Assembly: GCA_025667525.1 (NCBI GenBank)
Contig: CM046878.1
Span: forward strand, 517,088,274-517,152,273
DNA length: 64,000 nt
Source: Glebionis coronaria
Taxonomy: Eukaryota > Streptophyta > Magnoliopsida > Asterales > Asteraceae
Direction: 5' to 3'
Shown here: positions 49,911-61,776 of the stretch, piece after piece
Position numbering within the stretch: position 1 is the stretch's first letter
Layout: each line of letters starts with the position of its first letter
The notes under the pieces: model-generated
Database searches by the model: none
What the model was told of the DNA's origin: nothing
Seen by the model: the letters and a program-made list of their open reading frames with translations, nothing else
Position numbers and translations under genes: made by a program

Positions 49911-51034
49911 TAATAAGTGTGTAAACACTTATTCTTTTGCCACTAAAATCAAGGAAAAACAAGACCTAATCATGTGTTTAATATCGTAAAAGTCGGAATT
50001 ACGCGTGGTTTTGTGTTTTTGTGTAAAATAGGTACAAAAGATCAAAAGGAAAGAAAACACGGGATTTCACGGTCAAATGTTGAAGAAAAGTCCAAAAAGA
50101 GACGAAGACAAAGTCAAAGACCAAAAGTGTGCCCAATTTCACGAAAACCGGCTGAACCGACACGAGTTTGAAGAAATGAACAAGAAAGCCGAAATCGAGT
50201 TTATTTTAGTGGATTTAATCATTTACGAAGATTTCAAACCTTGTGGGTCCCACATTTGCTTATTGGGCCCAAAAAGACCAAATTGTGGATTGTTATTTGG
50301 CCCAATTCAAGCCCAATTATGATACGGATAGCAAGTACAAATGGGCCACAAGCCCATTATCTTACACTAAATAAAACGGATGGAAAATTAAAAAAAATTG
50401 GGTCAGGCCCAAAGTTGCACAAGAAACGAATGAAATAAAAGTGAAGTTAACTTTTAACTTTGGTTTTCCTTGGTCAATGTTTATAACCCAGTCAACAATC
50501 ATTCATAAACACACGTGTATCACCTACAAACTATCACCCCAATACACACGCATTAAATAAAAATATTACCCCCACCCATTACGTTACAAACGAGACAATA
50601 ACATTCACCCACTTCCCCTTCTTTCTTTCCCACAAAACCAGTTTACCCCAATTACCCTAACCCTAAATTACCATCACTAAAATTACCCACTAAATTTGGG
50701 GGTTTTCACTTATACGTGTGATTCATACGAGTATGATTAATTCCTCCATAGAAATCGGAAGCAACACTAAAGGTGGTCCTCATATCCTCTCCAACGTGGC
50801 CTTTTCCCTTATTTTGATTGGCCAAAACACCTCCACAACTCCACTCCATCCAATCAATTAGCTCCACATCATCTTTAAACAAACACAAAAAGCACAAAAA
50901 CCTATCCAGACTGGCAATTCGTGGCAAGAATCATTTTCAACCGTTGATTTGAAGAGAAGAGAGAGAAGAGAAGATTTAAGGGCCAAGACTGAATGCTTAA
51001 TGATGAAGCTATGAAGAGGGTTTATAGGGTTTGC

Positions 51035-51044
51035 CTATAAAAAC
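51035..51044 (+). promoter_or_regulatory. TATA box of the element F LTR
   Basis: CTATAAAAAC in both LTR copies (the second at 60008-60017) stands in an otherwise GC-mixed context with a CTCTAATCTGTAATC leader downstream. It is a probable core promoter. Confidence 0.6.
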
Positions 51045-52160
51045 CTCTAATCTGTAATCTTTTGAGAGCACTTTTCTTTTATTTACTTTTCTGCAAATTA
51101 GATTAGGGTTAATGTAATTTTCAATTTTCAGTAATTGTAATTCTCTTTTTAATTAATGAAAAGTTATTTTATTTAATTTATCTCTCAATTTAATTTTCGT
51201 CTTATTTAAATTTCTGTTAAAGCAAATTCATCTTTAATTTTTTTTAATTATTACTGTTCGAAAGTTTGTTTTTAATTGATAAAGAAAAAAAAAAGTGATA
51301 AATTACTTTCCCCACTGGGAAGTATAAAAGAGTTACTGTTCGAAAAAAGTTTGGTTCTCGGTTCAAGTGAAGACTCGTTTGGTTTGGTTCGAGGCTTATT
51401 ATTTGTTCGAGTGGTTCGTACGATGGTGTTGATGCTGATTGGGTAATAAGGAGGTGTTAGTTTCGGATTTGTTCAAAGACGGCTCAGCGCCGCTTCTTCT
51501 ATCCAACGGATTTATCACGAGGTTCCATTCCTTTTTAATTTTTTTTTATTCAGTTTTAGTTTATTTAAATTCGGTTTATGTTGGTTTGATAAATCTGGTT
51601 TTGTTTAAAATAGTTAAGTTGTTATTCTATTTGTTTAGTTTATATGTGTTGTTTTGTATTGGATTTGCTTATTGTTTGATTTTGGATTTGGTTTGCTTTA
51701 GACTGTTAATTTAGTTCTGTTTATTTTGGTTTCACTGTTTATTAGTAATCTGCTTACTTATTTTATCTATTATAATTTCAGTTTTAGTTACTTATTTAGT
51801 CTTAGGCTTATTTGATTTTGGAATCTGCTAATTTGCTTATCTTAGATCTGCATATTAGTTTAAACTGTTTTATATCTGGTTTTGTTGTTTTCTTTTCGAG
51901 TAATATTATGCTTATCAGCTTTTTGTTTCAGCTTATTTTTCGTCTGTTTATTCGGTTTGTTTACTTGTCTGCTTATTCGTTTTGTTTCAAAATGCTTATT
52001 TAGTTATTTTTATTTTTCTTATTAGACTGCGTGGCTTATTTGGTTTAGATTAATATTGCTGAATTGCTGTGTCAGGACAACAAATACAACTTATCTTTTG
52101 TTCTTATTTTTTTTTTAAATTCCAAAAGAATTCCAAGGGAACAAAAATAGCATATATTGT

Positions 52161-52230
52161 GTGTCAGGGGACTCGAACCCCTGACCTCGCGCTCAATAGC
52201 CAACATACATAACCATCTCTGCTTGACTCT
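52161..52230 (-). ncRNA. tRNA-like sequence in the 5' LTR of F (degenerate)
   Basis: On the minus strand the 3' half has a perfect T-arm (stem AGGGG/CCCCT, loop TTCGAGT) and a match to the internal B box GGTTCGAGTCC. The 5' half shows only a weak A-box-like AGAGATGGTTATG, and the acceptor stem does not pair. It is probably a decayed tRNA-derived piece, not a working tRNA gene. Confidence 0.4.
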
Positions 52231-52788
52231 TATTTGTGTTTCTTTTCACATCTATTAATTAATATAGGTTTTTTTATAACTGCAGTTTATTTTAGTTTTA
52301 ATGCATTTTTAGTTTAATTAATTTAAAATATAAGTTTATTTCCTTATTTTAGTTTAAAAAAAATAAAAAGAAAAAAAAATATTTTAATTTTAATTACTTT
52401 CATAAATTTAAATTAGTTTTTATTTAGAGTAATTAGATTTAAATTTTAGATTTAAATCTTTTATTTAATTAGTTTTTATTTAACAGTCCTTATTTTAGTT
52501 TTTTTTTTAAAATTAGATTTAAAGTTTTATTTTTAAAAATAGTTTTTTACATTAGTTTAAAATTAGTTTATTCCAATTAATTTAGTTTTATTTTAAAATA
52601 GATTTCATTTGAAGTTTTTAAAAGTTTTTTTTTAGCTTTTAATCTAGTAGTTTTTAATTAGTTTAAAATATCACAAGTTTTATTTACCAAAAACAAAATT
52701 AAGTCTTACGTTAATTGGAAATCAATTCGAGTGAGTCGAGGAACGATAAATAGAGATATAAAGAATTGGCAAAATTCTAGCATTAAAA

Positions 52789-52806
52789 TGGCGCCGCTGC
52801 CGCTTC
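52789..52806 (+). other. Primer binding site of element F
   Basis: TGGCGCCGCTGCCGCTTC follows the LTR after three bases. It resembles the TGGCGCCGTTGCCGGGG site (tRNA-Asp) typical of Athila, with mismatches towards its end. Confidence 0.65.
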
Positions 52807-53540
52807 GCTCGTACGATTGACGATTTTTCGTGAAGACGTTTGGATTTTGGGATCTGTTCGCTTTGAACGTTAATTTTCTTGCAACAAAATCAAAAATATA
52901 TAAAAAATCAAAAACTTAAAAATAAAAAAAAAATTAAAAAACCACAAAAGCAAATTCTTTCCTAAGATTTGCAACAAAAAAAAAAGAAATTAAAAAAATC
53001 CAAAAGTAATACTTTTTTCTAAAAGTATTACACCAAAAAATTACGTATTAGTGTTATTTCTTAGTTCGATTTCTTTCGATTTTTCTTGTGAATATATATT
53101 TTTCTAAAAAATACAAAAAGGTTTTTCTTTTACTATAGTATATTACGTAGCACAATAATTTACCTACTTTTCAAATAAGCCTTAGTTGGGATTTCATCAC
53201 CTAACTATTGTATTCGCATCCATAACGAAATAAAAAGGCAAAATAGATAAATACTAGTAAGACGTTTGAACTCGATATATAAAAACTATAAGGTGGGTAT
53301 AAGGCGACGCGCTATAAAAGGCCGTCTAAGGAAAAAGGTTTTTAAGTGCTTTGTGCCACCTCGTTTCCCCGCTTGCTTGTGCGTATATTGAGAGGGACGA
53401 CCGATTATTGGTTTGCCAACTCAATTAGTAATTAAGTATATATTTTTTTGTAGCTTTTTACTATTGCACCTCGAGAGAGAAAATCCTTTTCCTCTCAAAG
53501 TCGACCGAGGTGACCTACCTCATTCCAAAGTTTTAATTGT

Positions 53541-56500
53541 ATGCGCACTTGCGCGCGTACATACATACCGAGTGGTATACCAAACACTTCTAATTCTTCC
53601 AAAAAGAAGAAGAAGAAGAAGAAAAACAAAAAGAACGTCATTCAAGCCGATCCCGAGAATCGTGCTTTCGACAATACGATGGAAACGGATAACCGACCAA
53701 TGCTCTAGATTTTGCAATCACACGTTGAAGGAAACGATGATGCTATCGTTGTCCCCGCAATTGGAGCAAATAATTTTGAACTCAAATCGGATTTAATTAA
53801 AATGGTTTCCTCTATCCCATTTTTGGGTCGTTCCCAAGATGACCCCCATCATCATATCAAGAGATTTATCCATTTGTCTAATACCGTCAAATACAATGGG
53901 GTGCCACAAGAGGCTATTCGTTTACAACTCTTTCCTTTTTCCCTCGAGGGACAAGCCCGGATTTGGCTTGATAAGGAACCACCCCAAAGTATCACTACAT
54001 GGATCGATTTAGAGACCAAGTTCATAAACTACTTTTTCCCACCATCACGGACCACTTCTTTAAGGAATGAAATCATTACTTTTGAGCAACAATATGGGGA
54101 AACGTTTAGTGAGTCTTGGGATCGATTTAAAGAGCTTTTGAGAAAATGTCCACAACACGGTTTCACTAAAGTGCATCAAATAAATACGTTTTACAATGGT
54201 TTAACTCTATATGACCAAGACTCACTTAATAGTGCCGCGGGGGGAAATATTCTTGTGAAAACCATGAACGAGGCTTGGGCCATAATTGAAAACAAGGCTA
54301 AAGTACAAACCAAAAGTGTTAGGGCCACTATGGCGAGTGCTAGTTCTAGTGAGAGTGACAAGAGAATCGATAAACTCACTTCGCTTTTTGAATCACTTGC
54401 TCTAAAAACCGAAACCCTAAATGGTCAAGTGAATGCCTTGAAAGAAACTAGTGAAACGTGTGAGATTTGTGGTGGACCACATTCATATTTCAATTGTGAC
54501 AAGGTTTACAATCAACAACAACAAGTTTGTGCTTATAACACCAATGCTAATGAACGGGTTCAATTTAAACCTAATGTTGATGTTAACCATTTTTCTTACA
54601 AGAGTACTAATTATTTGTCTCCCCCGGGTTTTGTAGCACCACAAAGACCACCCCCACCCACCCAAAATACCCAATACCAAAATAGGAACCAAGGTCCTCA
54701 AATGGGTAATTTTCAAGGGAATGCTAATCAAGGGAATTTTAATGGTCAAAATCAAGGGTTTCAAAATAACCAAGGTTTTTATAATAACAACGGTTTTCAA
54801 TCTCAATATCAAAACCAAGGTTTTCCTAATCAAGGGGTTAACAATCAAGGGTTTAATCAAATGAACATGCAAAACCCTCAAATGGACTTGGTTATACAAA
54901 AATTGACCGAACATGAGAAACTCATTAAAGCAATGCAAGAATCTACTAGACAAATGTAAGAGTCCAACGATAAGAAATTTTTGACAATGATTCAAGCCCT
55001 TAGACCCCAAGGAGCCTTACCATCCAATACCGAGATTAACCCTCGTGCTAATGTGAGTGCTATCAATACTCGAAGTGGAGCCACTTTAGTGGGACCTTCC
55101 ATCTCTTCGCCAATAAAGGAGAGACAAGGCCCGGAGGTCATAATGAGTAATCTTACTCCCCCTTCGGTGATTCCTCCCACTACCACTCCTAGTACTAGTG
55201 CTCCATTGCCTAATGAGCCTATCCCTACGGTTGTTCAAGAAGCGAGTCCTTCTCCTTCTCAACCTTCAAAGTCTAAGCCTAATATCCCTTATCCATCAAG
55301 GTTAGACAAGGCTAAAGTGCTCACCAAAGATGACGTTCATGTCTCCAACTTTTTGAAAATGATTTCCAACGTCAATGTTAACATAAGCCTCATTGAAGCA
55401 CTTGCTCAAATGCCAAAATTTGTCAAAATGTTTAAAGATTTGCTTAATAAGAAAGAAAAAATGGTTGAGCTCGTTAACACCCGTTTAAATGAGAATTGTT
55501 ACGCGATTCTTCTCAAAGAGCTTCCCGAAAAGCTAGGAGATCCCGGACGATTCGTGTTACCTTGCTCGTTTCCTCAAATCGATGATTGTATGGCTTTAGC
55601 AGATCTCGGCGCTAGCATCAATCTTATGCCGCTTTCGGTTTGGAAACAATTATCATTACCCGACCTTGTACCGACTCGCATGACTCTCGAGTTAGCTAAT
55701 CGAACTCTCGCATACCCCGTTGGTATTGCCGAAGACGTTTTTGTTCGAGTTGGTACATTCACTTTTCCCGTGGACTTCGTCGTCGTCGACTATGAGATGG
55801 ATCCTCGTATTCTGTTAATACTTGGTAGACCATTCTTAAGATCCGGAAGAGCCTTAGTTGATGTGGCCGAAGGGGAGTTAATTCTTAGGGTTCGGGATGA
55901 ACAACAAGTTTTTGAAATGGGAAAAATCACAACAAAATCAAATGGAAAAGAGTCGGTCAATATGATTGATGTCCTTAATTATGATAATGAAGAGATTTTT
56001 ATTAATCCTTTTGGAATTGAAAAATCTAATCAAAATGATTTTGTGATAACTTCATCCCTTCCCTTAGAGCCTCAAATTTTTGAAACTCCCATTTATGATA
56101 CCTATAGTGATGACACTTCTTCAAGTGATCACACTATCTTCAACTTAGACGACTCGTCTTTTGACCCACCCACTTTTGACCCACCCATTTTTTATCAACC
56201 AATCTTTGATACCTACGATGATGACACTTCGTTAAGTGATCTCATCAACTTTGATGACCCACCCCATGATCTTAATGCACCTCATATCTCTATGAGTGAT
56301 TCTTCTATGGAGACTCCTTTTGACTTTTATACCCTAATTTTAGAAGTCATGACTTTTGAGGAGGATCCTCCACTCTTAGAGATCATTCCTAATTTAGAGG
56401 TTATTCCATTTAAGGAGGATTTAGATAACTTTCTAAACTCCTATTTTCCTCACGAGGATGAGTTTTCCTATGACTCCGATAATACTTATATTTTCACATC

Positions 56501-56861
56501 AAGTTTGGAAGAGGACGACCTTCCCACTTTGGATTTTGATGATATTTTGAGCTTAAATGTCACTACCTCTTGCTATTTTCCCGTTAAGGAATCGGTGTTT
56601 GATCCGGGAATAAAGACTTTTGTGCTTTCATTGCCATACCACCTTACCTTTCCTTGTAAGAGACTTTTGCCTAAGGATACCCCACTTTTCTTTGACTTGC
56701 GTACCACCTCGGAATTATTTCCTTTTGTGATGGAAATTATGTGTTTGACCCGGGTGGATTTTTCATGGGGTATGCCTTGTATGACTTTGTTTCACCTTTA
56801 TCATGGAGAGATTTTCCTCCCTTGGAAATCTCGGTTTTCCATGATTTTCCCATTTGAATGA
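53541..56861 (+). pseudogene. gag-pro: gag-protease of element F (one frame, two internal stops)
   Basis: From ATG 53541 one frame runs 1106 codons to TGA 56859, with TAG at 53706 and TAA at 54957; both fit decayed CAG/CAA. It begins with a Lys-rich stretch. The Gag core (about 53790-54330) has SLEGQARIWLDKEP and SESWDRFKELL. A zinc knuckle (CEICGGPHSYFNC, about 54458-54496) and an Asn/Gln/Gly-rich part follow. The protease (about 55545-55900) has ADLGASINLMP as active site and LILGRPFL. The last 310 codons are acidic, with repeats of DTYxDDTSxSD, and have no RT. It would supply Gag and protease, if read through. Confidence 0.85.
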
Positions 56862-58831
56862 GACATTCGGGAAATCGAGTCGAGCTAGAGACTCGTGATG
56901 AAAAATCAAGCATCGTATAACTAGGTTAGACTTTTACCTTTTCCACCCTTTTCCACCCTTTTCACCTTCACCCATTTTCACCAATAAGTGTAGGGGGAGC
57001 CAAGTAGGTTGTTTGTGTTGTGATGTTGTGTGCAGAGACATGTGCTTTGATGATCCACTTTTGGTATTTTTGACGCGAACCGTGTTCCCGTGTTTCCCGT
57101 GTACCCGGTTCCTTCGATAAGTTTTTGCTATTGTGATTCAATCTTGTATATAAATAAAACGAATAAATGAAATCACTTTAGTTGTCTCTTCCTTAGCTCG
57201 ATTTTAAACAACGTACTCAATGTCCTAAGCTTTGGGGAGTTTATTCTCCCACATGCTTAAACATTGAGGACAATGTTTATATTAAGTGTAGGGGGGATTT
57301 CTATCGAAATTTTAGTGGGCTTTTCCATGAATTTGACCCCATTTTAACCGGAAAATTTAAAAAAATTTCAACGTTTTTCAAAATTTTGATCTATTTTGGC
57401 CTAGTAGTATTTTATTTTATTTTCTTTCCTTTTTGTCATCGCATCTTATTTATAATTTTCATTTTAAGAATAAAGTCAAAATAAATAATGAATAAAATGG
57501 TTTTAACAAGTTTAGATATTTTTGATATACTAGGCCCGTCGTGAATATTTTGACTCAACCCGAATTTACTTATCCAAGTTTACTCTAGCTAGTATCCTTA
57601 ACCATATGTACCTTAATTGGTTTATTAGGCTAAGCATCCACGAGTCTCATTCTTTGAGATTTTAAATTATGGAGAACGAGAAATGATAGAGTTGATAATA
57701 AGTTTAAGGGTTAATTTTTGCTTATATGGTTTTTGTAGCTCTTTCTTCCGCTTGTATATTTAAATTGCTTAATAAATGAGGATTTTTGCGGTGTCGATTC
57801 GATATCTCAACTCTTAGCCAAATATTTATTCTCCTTGTAATTAAAGCATGAACACATTGAGGGTGCCAGCGTTGTGGACTTCCGACTAAGGTGGCTCATA
57901 ACCACTAAGTAGGAGGTATTCAGACCATGGGACCGCGGAATTTGGCCTATTATATATATCATAAATAAAAAAAGAATAAGATTAAAACATGACCTCAAGG
58001 AGCCTTAGGGTGTGGGGCATGTAGCACGAACCTTGTCATTAGAGCCTTAGTGTGTATGGCATGGTAAGTGTTGAATAAAAATTGATCAAAAATCAATTCC
58101 CTAGTTTATCGTTCAAGGAGCCTTAGGGTGTGGACAATAGACGGGGAGCATTTTTACATCTTAAAGAGCCTAAGGGTATATGATGTGAACTTGCTAAACT
58201 CCACTTAAAGTCTACATGACTTTGGAGGAATAATTAATAAGTAGTACTATTTTGCCAAATTTTGGGTCCGGGAATTTATTCCCCAAATCGTGTTAAATCA
58301 TCCTTGATGTGGGCTTACTTTAGTTACAACGTTTCTGAGGACGAGGCTAGGTTTTAAGTGTCGGGTTTGCACCGTTTGGCCTTCATTTTTGGAATAATAA
58401 TTATCAAATAAGTCAAACGAGCCTACGGGTGAATGACAATCAATAAAATCTAGAGATACAAAGTAGGAATTGGAGAAAGGGTATTACACAATTGACTTAT
58501 ATAAGTGGTTTTAACCTAAGGACTTATGGTAAACAATGATCTCGTTTTTAAGCTTCGTATGGGGAACGTGAAACTTGAGGGTGATTTATATTCATGACAC
58601 CAAAGCCCTAATTTAAGTCTTAGATTTCGTTACAAGTTTCTTCCATCAAATAATTTCAAGTTAATAAATTGTTATAACTTTTGTTTCCTTTAAAGTTCTT
58701 ATCTTTCCGTCGTAGTAATAATAGTATATCTTAATAAAGGCCATGATGGGTTAATTATGAGAAAAATGTAACTTTATGCTTTAAAATAATGCATTACATG
58801 GGGTCATTGCAATGGTCAAGTGTAGGGGATT
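56862..58831 (+). other. 3' untranslated part of element F, no pol
   Basis: No RT, RNase H, integrase or envelope-like frame is found. It has a perfect inverted repeat AAACATTG-AGGA-CAATGTTT (57259-57278) and three purine-tract-like copies of AAGTGTAGGGG (56987-56999, 57284-57298, 58819-58830). The last one directly precedes the 3' LTR. A phrase GAGCCTTAGGGTGTGG recurs at 57996-58180. Confidence 0.6.
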
Positions 58832-59250
58832 TAATAAGTGTGTAAACACTTATCCTTTTGCCACTAAAATCAAGGAAAAACAAGACCTAATCATGTGTTT
58901 AATATCGTAAAAGTCGGAATTACGCGTGGTTTTGTGTTTTTGTGTGAAATAGGTACAAAAGATCAAAAGGAAAGAAAACACGGGATTTCACGGTCAAATG
59001 TTGAAGAAAAGTCCAAAAAGAGACGAAGACAAAGTCAAAGACCAAAAGTGTGCCCAAGTTCACGAAAACCGGCTGAACCGACACGAGTTTGAAGAAATGA
59101 ACAAGAAAGCCGAAATCGAGTTTATTTTAGTGGATTTAATCATTTACGAAGATTTCGAACCTTGTGGGTCCCACATTTGCTTATTGGCCCCAAAAAGACC
59201 AAATTGTGGATTGTTATTTGGCCCAATTCAAGCCCAATTATGATACGAAT

Positions 59251-59354
59251 AGCAAGTACAAATGGGCCACAAGCCCATTATCTTGCACTAAATAAAACGG
59301 ATAGCAAGTACAAATGGGCCACAAGCCCATTATCTTACACTAAATAAAACGGAT
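59251..59354 (+). repeat. 52-bp tandem duplication in the 3' LTR of F
   Basis: Unit AGCAAGTACAAATGGGCCAC starts at 59251 and again at 59303. The 5' LTR has it once (about 50330). It arose after, or in, the latest replication of the element. Confidence 0.85.
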
Positions 59355-61154
59355 GGAAAATTAAAAAAAATTGGGCCAGGCCCAAAGTTGCACAAGAAAC
59401 GAATGAAATAAAAGTGAAGTTAACTTTTCACTTTGGTTTTCCTTGGTCAATGTTTATAACCCAGTCAACAATCATTCACAAACACACGTGTATCACCTAC
59501 AAACTCTCACCCCAATACACACACATTAAATAAAAAGATTACCCCCACCCATTACGTTACAAACGAGACAATAACATTCACCCACTTCCCCTTATTTCTC
59601 TCCCACAAAACCAGTTTACCCCAATTACCCTAACCCTAAATTACCATCACTAAAATTACCCACTAAATTTGGGGGTTTTCACTTATACGTGTGATTCACA
59701 CGAGTATGATTAATTCCCCCATAGAAATCAGAAGCAACATTCAAGGTGGTCCTCATATCCTCTCCAACGTGGCCTTTTCCCTTATTTTGATTGGCCAAAA
59801 CACCTCCACAACTCCACTCCATCCAATCAATTAGCTCCACATCACCTTTAAACAAACACAAGAAGCACAAAAACCTATCCAGGCTGGCAATCCGTGGCAA
59901 GAATTATTTTCAACCGTTGATTTGAAGAGAAGAGAGAGAAGAGAAGATTTAAGGGCCAAGATTGAATGCTTAATGATGAAGCTATGAAGAGGGTTTCTAG
60001 GGTTTGCCTATAAAAACCCCTAATCTGTAATCTTTTGAGAGCACTTTTCTTTTATTTACTTTTCTGCAAATTAGATTAGGGTTAATGTAATTTTCAATTT
60101 TCAGTAATTGTAATTCTCTTTTTAATTAATGAAAAGTTATTTTATTTAATTTATCTCTCAATTTAATTTTCGTCTTATTTAAATTTCTGTTAAAGCAAAT
60201 TCATCTTTAATTTTTTTTAATTATTACTGTTCGAAAGTTTGTTTTTAATTGATAAAGAAAAAAAAGAAAGAAAAAGAAAGTGATAAATTACTTTCCCCAC
60301 TGGGAAGTATAAAAGAGTTACTGTTCGAAAGAAGTTTGGTTCTCGGTTCAAGTGAAGATTCGTTTGGTTTGGTTCGAGGCTTATTATTTGTTCGAGTGGT
60401 TCGTACGATGGTGTTGATGTTGATTGGGTAATAAGGTGGTGTTAGTTTCGGATTTGTTCAAAGACGGCTCAGCGCCGCTTCTTCTACCCAACGGATTCAT
60501 CACGAGGTTCCATTCCTTTTTAAATTTTTTTTATTCAGTTTTAGTTTATTTAAATTCGGTTTATGTTGATTTGATAAATCTGCTTTTGTTTAAAATGGTT
60601 AAGTTGTTACTCTGTTTGTTTAGTTTATCTATGTTGTTTTGTATTGGATTTGCTTATTGTTTAATTTTGGATTTGGTTTGCTTTAGACTGTTAATTTAGT
60701 TCTGTTTATTTTGGTTTCACTGTTTATTAGTAATCTGCTTACTTATTTTATCTATTATAGTTTCAGTTTTAGTTACTTGTTTAGTCTTAGGCTTATTTGA
60801 TTTTGGAATCTGCTTATTTGCTTATCTTAGATCTGCATATTAGTTTAAACTGTTTTATATCTGGTTTTGTTGTTTTCTTTTCGAGTAATATTATGCTTAT
60901 CAGCTTTTTGTTTCAGCTTATTTTTCGTCTGTTTATTCGGTTTGTTTACTTGTCTGCTTATTCGTTTTGTTTCAAAATGCTTATTTAGTTCTTTTTATTT
61001 TTCTTATTAGACTGCGTGGCTTATTTGGTTTAGATTAATATTTCTGTATTGCTGTGTCAGGACAAACAAATACAACTTATCTGTTGTTCTTATTTTTTTT
61101 TTTAATTCCAAAAGAATTCCAAGGATAAAAAATAAAAAATAAATAGCATATATT

Positions 61155-61224
61155 GTGTGTCAAGGGACTCGAACCCCTGACCTCGCGCTCAATAGCCAAC
61201 ATACATAACCATCTCTGCTTGACT
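61155..61224 (-). ncRNA. tRNA-like sequence in the 3' LTR of F (degenerate)
   Basis: This is the second copy, carried by the other LTR, with one change in the T-arm-flanking CAGGGG (CAAGGG here). It weakens the stem, so only the 5' LTR copy keeps it perfectly. Confidence 0.4.
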
Positions 61225-61776
61225 CTTATTTGTGTTTCTTTTCACATCTATTAATTAATATAGGTTTTTTTATAACCGGCAGTTTGTTTTAGTTTTAATG
61301 CATTTTAAGTTTAATTAATTTTAAATATAAGTTTATTTCCTTATTTCAGTTTTAAAAAAAAAAGAAAAAAAATATTTTAATTTTAATTACTTTCATAAAT
61401 TTAAATTAGTTTTCATTTAGAGTAATTAGATTTAAATTTTAGATTTAAATCTTTTATTTAAATTAGTTTTTATTTCAAAGTCTTTATTTTAGTTTTTTTT
61501 TTAAATTAGATTTAAAGTTTTATTTTTAAAAATAGTTTTTTACATTAGTTTAAAATTAGTTTATTCCAATTGATTTAGTTTTATTTTAAAATAGATTTCA
61601 TTTAAAGTTTTTAAAAGTTTTTTTAGCTTTTAATCTATTAGTTTTTAATTAGTTTAATATATCACAAGTTTTATTTACCAAAAACAAAATTAAGTCTTAC
61701 GTTAATTGGAAATCAATTCGAGTGAGTAGAGGAACGATAAATAGAGATAAAAAGAATTGGCAAAATTCTAGCATTA

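Larger units (their letters stand above)
49911..52785 (+). repeat. 5' LTR of element F
   Basis: It starts TAATAAGTGTG and ends ATTCTAGCATTA. A TATA box (CTATAAAAAC) is at 51035-51044, preceded by a Gly/Lys-rich-looking but non-conserved frame. A tRNA-like stretch lies on the minus strand at 52161-52230. Confidence 0.92.
49911..61776 (+). mobile_element. Element F: Athila-like Ty3 element lacking RT, RNase H and integrase
   Basis: Two LTRs of 2875 and 2945 bp, more than 97% alike by eye, enclose 6 kb with a primer site, a gag-protease frame and a 3' untranslated part. Target duplication CCTCC (49906-49910; 61777-61781) places the termini exactly at TAATAAGTG...AGCATTA, so the ends are TA...TA and not TG...CA. 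The Gag, the ADLGAS protease and the AACATTGAGGACAATGTT hairpin are Athila traits. The insertion is recent, from its high LTR identity. Confidence 0.9.
58832..61776 (+). repeat. 3' LTR of element F
   Basis: It matches the 5' LTR almost base for base and has the same termini. It is 70 bp longer, mostly because of a 52-bp tandem duplication at 59251-59354 that is single in the other LTR. Confidence 0.92.

Noticed and set aside
50077..51714. Lys-rich and Leu-rich frames (60-91 codons) that occur twice
   Set aside because: They repeat only because they lie in both LTRs of element F; no start or conservation supports them.
52161..52230. A working tRNA gene
   Set aside because: The acceptor stem does not pair and the D-arm is weak; only the T-arm is good.
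53413..53796. 127-codon frame with an Arg-rich run over the gag start of F
   Set aside because: It is a shadow of the Lys-rich GAA/AAG stretch in the gag frame that starts at 53541.
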